DNA of 64,000 nt, taken from assembly GCA_016786705.1 (NCBI GenBank), contig JAEUVV010000005.1, forward strand, positions 1 to 64,000, written 5' to 3'. This stretch comes from Taibaiella sp. GTDB taxonomy: Bacteria; Bacteroidota; Bacteroidia; Chitinophagales; Chitinophagaceae. Under the pieces are notes generated by a model. It was given only the letters and a program-made list of their open reading frames with translations, was not told the origin of the DNA and did no database searches. A program made the position numbers and the translations under genes. Positions 14,640-22,189 of the stretch are shown piece after piece (position 1 is the stretch's first letter; every line of letters starts with the position of its first letter).

Positions 14640-16454
14640 ATGAATAAAGTAATCACCATAAATCTTTCCGGACGATTAATTACAATCGATGAAGAAGCGT
14701 ATCAGCAATTAAACGCTTACCTGACCTGGCTGAAGCAGTTCTTTAGCAAAGAGGAAGGCGGGCTGGATATCTACAGCGATATGGAAGACCGCATCGCGGA
14801 GCTTTTTGACGACAAATTGCGCAAAAACCTGGTAAGCATTTCAGCTGAAGATGTTCAGGCGGTCATCAAAATCATGGGTAGTCCCGAGCAGATCGCTATG
14901 GAAACCGCGGAGCATTATGAGGAACCGGAGTCCCTGCATGCGAAAACGGAGGATGCCCGCGGCAGGCAGGGCGGCCCTATACCAGGAGCTGCACCGAATA
15001 CCAATGGTAAACTGGTAAGAAACCTCAATGATAAAGTGCTGGGCGGTGTTTGTAGCGGCCTTGCCAATTATTTTAATGCCGATCCTGTACTGATCCGTAT
15101 ATTGATGGCCCTGGGATTTTTCTTTTACGGCACTACGGTTTTCCTGTATATATTATTATGGGTCATTTTGCCGGCAGCCTACCCGGTTAGTACTACTTCG
15201 CTGAAAAGAAGGTGGTACCGTACCGATGAAGGTAAAGTGCTGGGTGGGGTGTGTAGCGGTATGTCCTACCACCTCCGTATTTCAAAGCAATGGTTGCGGT
15301 TCTTATTTGCCTTCCCATTAGTTGGCGTAGCCTTCTTTAATATCATCAATGAAGATGACCTGGCTTCCTTTTGTACCGCGGCCCTGCCGATCATGACTAT
15401 CCTGTATATCGTTTTGTGGATCGCATTGCCTAAAGCCAGTACTTTAACCGAAAAGATGGAATTGAAAGGGGAGCGTCTTGATGTACAGAATATCAGTTCG
15501 GCATTGAAGGAGCAGAATGAAAAGGGAAGCGGACAGCAGTTAGAGCGCCCCGGGACATTAACCACAGCCTTTAGGATCCTGGCTTATATAGTACTGGCCT
15601 TTCTCATCCTGGTCGTAGGTAGTATCCTGGTAGGCTTACTGGTAGTTTTGCTGGGTGTATTATTTGGTTTTTCTACCGCCGGCATCAGTGCCTGGCCTTT
15701 ATCTCACCTTATATTCGAGTCCCAGTCCCAGGCGGTTATCCTGTTTATAGCCTCCATCCTGGTCGTGTTACTACCTATCATCATCATCATACGCTGGCTG
15801 GTATTAAGGATCAAAAGGCCGGCCCGCAAAAGCAAATGGATCGGTTACGGCCTGTCCAGCTTATTCCTGGTCAGCTTGTTTGCAGTGGTGTTTATTTGCT
15901 CCAACCTGGTATCCGACTTTAAATATGCTTATAAATACAGCGCTCCTTTAAGTTTAGAGCAGCCTGGAGACACATTGATCATTACCCGTTTGGATCAGCA
16001 GGGAGAAGGTTTATACAATGATGACTATGACTGGATTAAAAGAGGAATGGACGATAAATATCAATTACGCATCGCCAGCCTGAAGATCCTGCCATCCGAG
16101 GATAGTCTTTATCACCTGGACCTGGAGCGCCAGTCAAATGGCAGCTCGGCCAAACAGGCTAAAGCGCTGGCAGAGGCCGTAAGCTATACCTACCGGCAGG
16201 ATAGCAGTATGCTGAAGTTACCCGAATACCTGAAACTCGGAACCCCGGAGCTGTTCCGGGCACAACTGGCCACTGCTGTTGTGAAGGTGCCTAAAGGAAG
16301 CGTCTTTAAAATCGGTAATCTTTCCCATGATTATTCGAAAAGCTGGACCCTGAGCGCCAGACCACTTTTTTCCATAAAGATGAAAAACGACCGGTGGTTA
16401 CCTAACCGTTATTATAAAATGGGTGCAGATGGAGTAGTAGACCTGTTGGATTAA
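14640..16454 (+). CDS. Membrane protein with two PspC domains
   Basis: A 604-residue protein. A conserved N-terminal cytosolic segment (1-90: ISLIDE-like ITINLSGRLITIDEEAY and SPEQIA) precedes two PspC domains, at about 121-182 (KVLGGVCSGLANYFN...LLWVILPAA) and about 196-268 (KVLGGVCSGMSYHL...LWIALPKA). Three to four further membrane spans (about 310-430) and a C-terminal extracytoplasmic domain follow. PspC domains belong to the phage-shock/envelope-stress response. In Bacteroidota such proteins are commonly found behind a PadR gene, as here. The second copy has diverged and carries an inserted loop. The role in membrane stress is inferred from the domain and operon. Confidence 0.82.
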   Translation: MNKVITINLSGRLITIDEEAYQQLNAYLTWLKQFFSKEEGGLDIYSDMEDRIAELFDDKLRKNLVSISAEDVQAVIKIMGSPEQIAMETAEHYEEPESLHAKTEDARGRQGGPIPGAAPNTNGKLVRNLNDKVLGGVCSGLANYFNADPVLIRILMALGFFFYGTTVFLYILLWVILPAAYPVSTTSLKRRWYRTDEGKVLGGVCSGMSYHLRISKQWLRFLFAFPLVGVAFFNIINEDDLASFCTAALPIMTILYIVLWIALPKASTLTEKMELKGERLDVQNISSALKEQNEKGSGQQLERPGTLTTAFRILAYIVLAFLILVVGSILVGLLVVLLGVLFGFSTAGISAWPLSHLIFESQSQAVILFIASILVVLLPIIIIIRWLVLRIKRPARKSKWIGYGLSSLFLVSLFAVVFICSNLVSDFKYAYKYSAPLSLEQPGDTLIITRLDQQGEGLYNDDYDWIKRGMDDKYQLRIASLKILPSEDSLYHLDLERQSNGSSAKQAKALAEAVSYTYRQDSSMLKLPEYLKLGTPELFRAQLATAVVKVPKGSVFKIGNLSHDYSKSWTLSARPLFSIKMKNDRWLPNRYYKMGADGVVDLLD

Positions 16455-16516
16455 TACAGCAACCGCGATACCTAATAATTTTTGTTAAAATAGGGGTGTG
16501 GAAAAAAAAATAGGTC

Positions 16517-16524
16517 TAACTTTG
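16517..16524 (+). promoter_or_regulatory. -7 promoter box of tatA
   Basis: TAACTTTG matches TAnnTTTG and lies 24 bases before the ATG at 16549; the -33 element is unclear. Confidence 0.5.
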
Positions 16525-16548
16525 TGCTGAAAATTAAAAAATTAAAAA

Positions 16549-16773
16549 ATGACAATAGCTTCTTTAAATCCGACTTTGTTATTATCTATGCCAAGTGGAG
16601 CAGAATGGTTGTGGGTAGTATTAGTAGTGGTTATCCTGTTCGGGGGAAAAAAAATTCCTGAGCTGGCGAAAGGAATAGGTAAAGGCATTCGCGAATTTAA
16701 TGATGCTAAAGATGGCGTTAAACGTGAAATCGAAAGCGGGATCAATGAAAAACCTGCTAACGAGCAAAAGTAA
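16549..16773 (+). CDS. tatA: Sec-independent protein translocase TatA/TatE subunit
   Basis: A 74-residue protein with one membrane span (about 18-36, EWLWVVLVVVILFGGKKIPE). The TatA hallmark F-G-x-x-x-I-P-E-L follows directly, then an amphipathic helix (AKGIGKGIREFNDA) and a short charged tail. TatA oligomers form the pore that exports folded twin-arginine proteins. The gene stands alone with its own promoter and terminator; tatC is not in the window. A TatB-like role is unlikely because the tail is short. Confidence 0.88.
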   Translation: MTIASLNPTLLLSMPSGAEWLWVVLVVVILFGGKKIPELAKGIGKGIREFNDAKDGVKREIESGINEKPANEQK

Positions 16774-16802
16774 ATTTATCTAAATTTTATAGAAATATAA
16801 GA

Positions 16803-16831
16803 AAGTCTTCCCAAAGTTGGAAGATTTTTCT
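16803..16831 (+). terminator. Terminator after tatA
   Basis: TCTTCC (about 16806-16811) pairs with GGAAGA (about 16819-16824), followed by a T-rich run. Confidence 0.6.
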
Positions 16832-17009
16832 TTTTATATGCAATGGTATTAAAAAATAATTGTTATCATTGTATAAACAAATTGTGACCCCGATTACCGT
16901 GAAGATTGAAAAATCCCGGAGGAGAACAGTAACTACAGGTCTTCCCGGGTGCTTTGTGAAAGATGCGCCTTATGTCGCTTTTTGTAATTATTTAAAATTA
17001 GTTTGATTT

Positions 17010-18209
17010 ATGTCCTTTAAAAAAATCGTTTGTGTCGCGGCAATGCATCTTCCGATGCTGGCAATGGCACAACAGGGAAAAGGAACTGCGGGTAAACCGT
17101 TGGCCGAAGCTACCGAGATGCCGGCATTAACAAGTGAATCCCTGGTTGCAAAGAAGCCTGAAGGCTTAAATGCTACTCCGGGTAAAGCAACAACTTTATC
17201 AGCTAAAAGCGAAGCTGCCGTAATTCCTCAGGCTGCCCGTAAACTTACAGAACGTAGTCGTAAAGAAACCGGGGATCAATATATCCCATTGGCGGGAGAG
17301 ATTGAATATTTTGGTAAAAACAATGACTATATCCTTGCTTACACCAAAAATTATTACCAGAAAAATTTTCGTCATTTTGCTACTATGCAGCAAAGAGGAC
17401 AAAAATATTTCAAAATAATAGACCGTACTTTTGATAAGCGGGAAGTCCCTCTGGAAATGAAATACCTTAGTGTGATTGAATCCGCGCTTACTAACAGGGC
17501 CTTGTCTAAAGTAGGTGCCCTGGGCCCCTGGCAATTTATGCCGGGTACCGGCCAGTTTATGGGTCTGGTAGTCAACGAGCGTGTTGACGAACGTACGGAC
17601 TGGAATAAATCTACCAACGCGGCCGCTAAATATGTTAACTACCTCTATGATATGCTGGGAGACTGGCTTTTGGTGGTAGCTGCCTATAATAGTGGTCCGA
17701 AACCTGTATTAAGTGCCATTAAAAAGACAGGAAATGCGGACTTCTTTGCCATAAAGAAATACCTGCCTGCTGAAACCCAAAACCATGTAATGGCTTTTGT
17801 AGCTACGGCAACGGTTATGGAGCGTATGAACAATTATATCGGTGCGCCTGTTCCTGCAGACTTTGACTGGAAATCATTGAATATTCAACCGGGTAAAAGT
17901 TCGGACGGGATAACACCTGCAAAGCCTAAGAATCCTTTACTGTTGCGTTTTTCTGAAGACGAGCTTAAAGGGATGGCCATTGTAAAAGTGGGCAGTCCTA
18001 TTGACCTGGATGTTTTGGCGGCGACCCTGGGTGAAGACCGTAGGAAAATTGGACGATGGAATTTTGATTATTACCAGTCCCTGGGTGCCTTCAAAAGCGG
18101 TACGGCTAAAAATTTCCTGGTAAGAATTCCGAAAGAAAAGCTGGAGCTCTTTTTAGAGAAAAAAGGTTTTATAGAGAAGCACAAAGTAGATCTGAACGCA
18201 TTTGAATAA
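17010..18209 (+). CDS. Exported lytic transglycosylase (SLT domain)
   Basis: A 399-residue exported protein with an N-terminal signal (cut near AMAQ, residue 21) and a low-complexity linker to about residue 85. The SLT (MltD/Slt70-type) catalytic domain spans about 130-280. The catalytic glutamate is E157 in LSVIESALTNRAL, with the supporting motifs GALGPWQFMPGTG and AAYNSGP. The enzyme cleaves peptidoglycan glycan strands. The C-terminal 110 residues contain PIDLDVLAATLGEDRRKIGR, which resembles a degenerate LysM-like binding segment; this part is uncertain. A strong bidirectional terminator follows. Confidence 0.85.
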   Translation: MSFKKIVCVAAMHLPMLAMAQQGKGTAGKPLAEATEMPALTSESLVAKKPEGLNATPGKATTLSAKSEAAVIPQAARKLTERSRKETGDQYIPLAGEIEYFGKNNDYILAYTKNYYQKNFRHFATMQQRGQKYFKIIDRTFDKREVPLEMKYLSVIESALTNRALSKVGALGPWQFMPGTGQFMGLVVNERVDERTDWNKSTNAAAKYVNYLYDMLGDWLLVVAAYNSGPKPVLSAIKKTGNADFFAIKKYLPAETQNHVMAFVATATVMERMNNYIGAPVPADFDWKSLNIQPGKSSDGITPAKPKNPLLLRFSEDELKGMAIVKVGSPIDLDVLAATLGEDRRKIGRWNFDYYQSLGAFKSGTAKNFLVRIPKEKLELFLEKKGFIEKHKVDLNAFE

Positions 18210-18213
18210 TATT

Positions 18214-18245
18214 AAAAAAGCACTTCTGTACAGAAGTGCTTTTTT
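18214..18245. terminator. Bidirectional terminator
   Basis: AAAAAAGCACTTCTG / CAGAAGTGCTTTTTT, a perfect palindrome with TA at the centre, between the transglycosylase (plus) and the 52-residue membrane protein (minus). Confidence 0.88.
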
Positions 18246-18257
18246 AATATTAAACGG

Positions 18258-18416
18258 TTATTTGTGGGAAGACTTGTGATGGTCTAATAATTTGCGCTTG
18301 AATTTTTTTCTCAGGTAGGACTCACGGTACATAAAGAATAGTATGGTTACTCCGATAACGCAAATCAAACCGAGAATATAATTATCAAGCTGTGCGATTA
18401 ACATCTCTTTGCTCAT
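18258..18416 (-). CDS. 52-residue single-span membrane protein, unknown function
   Basis: A short open frame (ATG at 18414-18416, TAA at 18258-18260) coding for 52 residues. It has a polar start (MSKEMLIAQLDN), one membrane span (about 13-30, YILGLICVIGVTILFFMY) and a strongly basic tail (RKKFKRKLLDHHKSSHK), so it should be N-out, tail-in by the positive-inside rule. A -7 box TACATTTG lies upstream (18473-18480 on the minus strand) and it shares the bidirectional terminator at 18214-18245. Promoter, terminator and sensible topology argue that it is real. I do not recognise a family. Confidence 0.6.
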   Translation of the reverse strand: MSKEMLIAQLDNYILGLICVIGVTILFFMYRESYLRKKFKRKLLDHHKSSHK

Positions 18417-18472
18417 CTTAATAGTTTTTCAAGGTTATAATAATTTAAGATTATTCTTAAATTGAACTATTA

Positions 18473-18480
18473 CAAATGTA
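18473..18480 (-). promoter_or_regulatory. -7 promoter box for the 52-residue membrane protein
   Basis: TACATTTG on the minus strand, an exact TAnnTTTG match, about 57 bases upstream of the ATG. Confidence 0.4.
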
Positions 18481-18608
18481 CTTTAAATTATTTAATTCAT
18501 AATAAGAAATTTTCTGTATTAACAAATTGTTACTTAACTAATCCTCCCCGGGCAGTACAACATGCAATGTAATCGGGCAATAATATTATTTTGGCGGGGG
18601 TAAAATTG

Positions 18609-18616
18609 TATCTTTG
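18609..18616 (+). promoter_or_regulatory. -7 promoter box of galE
   Basis: TATCTTTG matches TAnnTTTG. A TTTG at 18590-18593 gives a shorter than usual 15-base spacer. Confidence 0.5.
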
Positions 18617-18642
18617 TAAACTTATAATCTTGAAAAAATCAT

Positions 18643-19680
18643 ATGGCTAAAATATTAGTAACCGGAGGCTGCGGGTATATCGGGAGTCATACTATCGTAG
18701 ACCTGGTAGAAAATGGTTATGATGTAATCTCGGTAGACAATCTATCCCGGGGATTCGTAGAAATGAACCAGCGTGTTTCAGATCTGCTGGGTCAACAGAT
18801 TGTCAATTACCAATTGGACCTGAGCGACCGTATACAAGCCCGGCAACTATTTGAAGCGCACAGCGATATTGATGGTATTATTCACTTTGCTGCCTATAAA
18901 TCTGTTCCTGAATCGGTAGAGAAGCCCCTGATGTATTATCGTAATAATATTGATTCCCTGGTCAATATACTAGAGCTGGCTCAGGAATTTGGCGTTAAAA
19001 ACTTCGTTTTTTCTTCTTCCTGTTCTGTGTATGGAAACGCGGATGAGTTACCGGTGACAGAAGCTGCTCCGATGAAAGAGGCCGAGTCGCCTTATGCGCA
19101 TACCAAGCAGATCGGGGAGGGTATTTGCGCCCGCTTTGTCAAAGCTTTCCCGGATTTCCGGATTGTTTTGCTGCGTTATTTTAACCCGGTAGGCGCCCAT
19201 ATCTCTGCCCAGATCGGGGAGATGAATAAGCGTCCTGAAAATTTAGTACCGATTGTGACACAAACCGCTATCGGTTTACGGGACGCAATGACTGTATTCG
19301 GCACTGATTATGATACAAAAGACGGTTCCTGTGTACGCGATTATATTCATGTATCAGATATCGCACACGCCCATACATTAGCTATACAGCAGTCTCTTAA
19401 GCAAGCTTTACCCGGTAATTGTGAGGTGTATAACCTGGGTACCGGTACCGGAGTGACCGTGCTGGAATTGATTGCCGCTTTTGAAAAAGTATCAGGGCTT
19501 AAGCTGAATTATACCATTGGCGGCCGCAGGGCAGGAGATGTGATTAAGGTTTATGCCGATAACAGCAAAGCTGAAAGGGAACTGGGCTGGAAACCCGTAT
19601 ACAATATTGAAACGATGATGGAGACTGCCTGGGCATGGGAGCAAGCCCTGGCGCAGTCGCCTACAGAGAGCATACCTTAA
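18643..19680 (+). CDS. galE: UDP-glucose 4-epimerase
   Basis: A 345-residue extended short-chain dehydrogenase. The NAD-binding motif is GGCGYIGSHT (7-16). The catalytic serine is in VFSSSCSVYGN (about 124-134) and the Tyr-Lys pair in YAHTK (about 151-155). GalE motifs RYFNPVGAH, VRDYIHVSDIAHAH and a YNLGTGTG stretch complete the match. GalE interconverts UDP-glucose and UDP-galactose (possibly the GlcNAc/GalNAc pair) for envelope polysaccharides. The next gene, a DCC protein, begins 11 bases after its stop. Confidence 0.9.
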   Translation: MAKILVTGGCGYIGSHTIVDLVENGYDVISVDNLSRGFVEMNQRVSDLLGQQIVNYQLDLSDRIQARQLFEAHSDIDGIIHFAAYKSVPESVEKPLMYYRNNIDSLVNILELAQEFGVKNFVFSSSCSVYGNADELPVTEAAPMKEAESPYAHTKQIGEGICARFVKAFPDFRIVLLRYFNPVGAHISAQIGEMNKRPENLVPIVTQTAIGLRDAMTVFGTDYDTKDGSCVRDYIHVSDIAHAHTLAIQQSLKQALPGNCEVYNLGTGTGVTVLELIAAFEKVSGLKLNYTIGGRRAGDVIKVYADNSKAERELGWKPVYNIETMMETAWAWEQALAQSPTESIP

Positions 19681-19691
19681 AACAGGATGAT

Positions 19692-20087
19692 ATGGCTACA
19701 GGAAAGGGAGTGGTACTTTTTGATGGAGTGTGTAACCTCTGCAACCAAAGTGTTCAGTTGATCATTAAACAGGATAAACAGGATTATTTCCGGTTTGCTG
19801 CCTTAAACTCTGATTATGGAAGAATGATGGTGTCTAAATACCAGGTGGCTGCCGATAGTATCGTATTGATCGAGAATGAGCAGGCTTACACCCAGTCAGA
19901 TGCGGCTTTAAGGATTGCGCGGCGCCTGAAGGGCCTTTATCCGCTTTTATATGCCGCAATAATTATTCCTAAGTTTATCAGAGACCGTGTTTACCGCCTT
20001 ATAGCCCGGAACCGGTACCGGTGGTTCGGAAAAAGGCAGTCCTGCTGGATGCCTTCAGCACAATTAAGTAAAAAATTTTTAGCATAA
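19692..20087 (+). CDS. DCC-family thiol-disulfide oxidoreductase-like protein
   Basis: A 131-residue protein with the family-defining motif D11-G-V-C14-N-L-C17 near the N terminus, then FRFAALNSDYG and a C-terminal ARNRYRWFGKRQSCWMP. The ATG at 19692 is chosen because the family starts a few residues before VVLFDGVCNLC; a longer frame from 19635 would overlap galE. Proteins of this family are predicted redox or thiol-exchange proteins and are also called DUF393. It lies between galE and mutA (15-base gap), probably in one transcript, without an obvious functional link. Confidence 0.83.
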   Translation: MATGKGVVLFDGVCNLCNQSVQLIIKQDKQDYFRFAALNSDYGRMMVSKYQVAADSIVLIENEQAYTQSDAALRIARRLKGLYPLLYAAIIIPKFIRDRVYRLIARNRYRWFGKRQSCWMPSAQLSKKFLA

Positions 20088-20102
20088 GTATTGATCCATA
20101 AG

Positions 20103-21419
20103 ATGGAAGATTTATTAAAAGAGTTTGAAACGAGTAATAGTAGTCAATGGAAAGAGCGTTTAGAAAAAGATCTTAAAGGCATTACCTTTGAACAGCTACA
20201 AAGAACAGATGATAACCAGATAACAATTGATCCTTTTTATACCCGGGAAGGCCAGGTGCCTGCCGCTTCTGTATTTACACATACCGACTGGGTGATTGTG
20301 GAGCGGGTTCGTGTAAAGGATGAAAAGTCCGCTAATAGCCAGGCCCTTGCGGCTTTGCAATGCGGGGCAAGTGGCCTGCATTTCGTTATAGAAAAAGAAA
20401 ACTTGAACTGGCCGGTTTTATTTGAAGCGATAGAACTCAACTTTATCAAGACAAGGATAGAATGGGCAGCGGGGATTACGTCCCGGGAAGCCGCGCTCAC
20501 AGATTACCTGGATAAGCATGGTATTGATCGTGGTGTAATCATTCATGGCCGCGATAACCTGAATACTTATTTTACAACAAAAGAGGTTTCCTGCAAAGAA
20601 GCATTTCTTTCAGGCGCAGGGCTTAAGGAGTCTATGTGGGTGGACAGCGGCATTTATTATAATGCGGGCGCTAACTCAGTCAGCCAGTTGGCCTGTACAT
20701 TAGGCCATATACAGGAAGCTTTACATATAGCCGAACAAAATGGCACCATTGCCGGTATCAGGCAAGTGAATATTAATATTACGGTTGGCACATCATTTTT
20801 TGAAGAAATCGCCAAGTTGCGGGCTTTAAGGCAATTAGTGGCTTTATTACTAAAGCAGTATGATCTTTCGGCCGAGGTGCAGCTGCATGTGCAAACTGGG
20901 ACCTTGTATAAAGCGCCTTTTGATGTATATAGCAACCTGCTGCGGGATACCTTAGCCGGTATGGCTGCAGTACTCGGAGGCTGTGATGCCTTAACGGTTT
21001 TGCCATTCGACCTGAAAAAGCAAGCAGACTACACCCGCTTCAGCCAGAGGATGGGGATCAACCAGCAGCTGCTTTTTAAAGAAGAAAGTTACCTGCACCA
21101 GATCGCAGATACCGCTAAGGGTAGTTATTATATAGATCAGCTAACCAACCGCCTTGCGCAGGAAGCCTGGGCTTCTTTCCAGCGTATCGAAAAAGAAGGC
21201 GGTTTGCTCGCTTATTTTGAATCCGGGCTGTTGTTGCAAGAGATTGACGGGCAGGCTGATGTACTGGTAAAGGCATATGTTTCAGGCGAAAAAATATGGA
21301 TTGGCATGAATAAGTATCCTAATCCCACGGATTTGCCGAATCAAGTTGTAATGCAGGCGGCGGGAGCAGAAGGTACGATCAGGACTTTGGAAATAGCTGG
21401 TTTCCTGAACGATAAATAA
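20103..21419 (+). CDS. mutA: Methylmalonyl-CoA mutase small (beta) subunit
   Basis: A 438-residue protein with the TIM-barrel part of methylmalonyl-CoA mutase. Recognisable regions are QWKERLEKDLKG (N-terminal arm), FYTREG, ALQCGASGLHF and a conserved AAVLGGCDALTVLPFD stretch (about 284-300), then AKGSYYIDQLTNRLAQEAW. The B12-binding D-x-H-x-x-G domain is absent, as normal for the small subunit, which is catalytically inactive but needed for the heterodimer. The large subunit (mutB/scpA) is not in the window; the next gene is a receiver protein. ATG at 20103 is preferred over a TTG four codons upstream. The pathway links succinyl-CoA and propionate metabolism. Confidence 0.85.
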   Translation: MEDLLKEFETSNSSQWKERLEKDLKGITFEQLQRTDDNQITIDPFYTREGQVPAASVFTHTDWVIVERVRVKDEKSANSQALAALQCGASGLHFVIEKENLNWPVLFEAIELNFIKTRIEWAAGITSREAALTDYLDKHGIDRGVIIHGRDNLNTYFTTKEVSCKEAFLSGAGLKESMWVDSGIYYNAGANSVSQLACTLGHIQEALHIAEQNGTIAGIRQVNINITVGTSFFEEIAKLRALRQLVALLLKQYDLSAEVQLHVQTGTLYKAPFDVYSNLLRDTLAGMAAVLGGCDALTVLPFDLKKQADYTRFSQRMGINQQLLFKEESYLHQIADTAKGSYYIDQLTNRLAQEAWASFQRIEKEGGLLAYFESGLLLQEIDGQADVLVKAYVSGEKIWIGMNKYPNPTDLPNQVVMQAAGAEGTIRTLEIAGFLNDK

Positions 21420-21511
21420 TACTTTGTTAATAAAAGTGTTCAAAAATTTGCATTATTGCCTAAAGCAATATATTTTAGCCACCCTGATTACTCATTAAAA
21501 AAATAAAAGAT

Positions 21512-22024
21512 ATGGCACTTTCAGATAAACGTTACGTGTTTCTGGTAGATGATGAACCTATTCAGAACGAGATGTTGAAAGATTTCTTATCCGAGCGGTA
21601 TACCTATGAAATCAAAATCTTTGAAAGCGGTGAAGAAGCTATGGCCAATATGCACCTGCACCCGGAGATTATCGTTTTGGATTATCATTTAAATGCCCAT
21701 TTAAATGATGCAAAAAATGGCGTGGAAATATTAAAAGATATCAAAGATCAATATCCTGAAACGCAGGTGATCATGCTATCCGGGCAGGATAAAATAGATG
21801 TGGCGATCGATACCATGAAATATGGTGCTTTTGACTATATTGTTAAAGGAGAAAGTGCTTTTTCACGAATTGAAAATGTGATCAATAATGCCAGTGAGTT
21901 GCACAAGTTAAAGGTTGTGAATGAAGGGTACAAAAGAACAATCACTTTGCTGACGATAGTTATCGGGCTTATTATAATCGGCGCCCTGTTTTTCACTTTT
22001 GTGAAACCGGTTTTAGGGCAATAA
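21512..22024 (+). CDS. Receiver-domain protein anchored by a C-terminal membrane span
   Basis: A 170-residue protein: a complete response-regulator receiver (1-125) and then, instead of an output domain, one membrane span (about 143-165, ITLLTIVIGLIIIGALFFTF). The receiver has all key residues: acidic pair D13/D14, phosphoacceptor D57 in IIVLDYHL, S90 and K112. The receiver would sit on the inner face of the cytoplasmic membrane. No kinase is adjacent. It may be a phosphate sink, a phospho-relay or a localised regulator of a membrane protein; the sequence does not say which. The gene has a separate 92-base upstream gap and probably its own promoter. Confidence 0.8.
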   Translation: MALSDKRYVFLVDDEPIQNEMLKDFLSERYTYEIKIFESGEEAMANMHLHPEIIVLDYHLNAHLNDAKNGVEILKDIKDQYPETQVIMLSGQDKIDVAIDTMKYGAFDYIVKGESAFSRIENVINNASELHKLKVVNEGYKRTITLLTIVIGLIIIGALFFTFVKPVLGQ

Positions 22025-22052
22025 GATAGTTTTATATATTAATAAATTGTAA

Positions 22053-22083
22053 AGAGGGGGAGGATTCAAAAACCTTCCCCTCT
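22053..22083 (+). terminator. Hairpin after the receiver gene
   Basis: AGAGGGGGAGG (22053-22063) pairs with CCTTCCCCTCT (22073-22083, one G-T pair). It lacks a clear T run, so termination is likely but not certain. Confidence 0.5.
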
Positions 22084-22150
22084 GCTATTTATAACAATAT
22101 GTATATTATTAAAACAATTTCGTTTATTATTTAATATTATAGATTTTTCG

Positions 22151-22187
22151 ATCATCAAACCATCTATTTTTGTCCAAATTTGATGAT
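22151..22187. promoter_or_regulatory. 9-bp inverted repeat flanking the -7 box of the T9SS cargo gene
   Basis: ATCATCAAA (22151-22159) and TTTGATGAT (22179-22187) are perfect inverted copies separated by 19 bases that include the -7 box TATTTTTG (22165-22172). It could be an operator or a cruciform element. Confidence 0.4.
22165..22172 (+). promoter_or_regulatory. -7 promoter box of the T9SS cargo gene
   Basis: TATTTTTG matches TAnnTTTG, 17 bases before the ATG at 22190. Confidence 0.5.
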
Positions 22188-22189
22188 TT

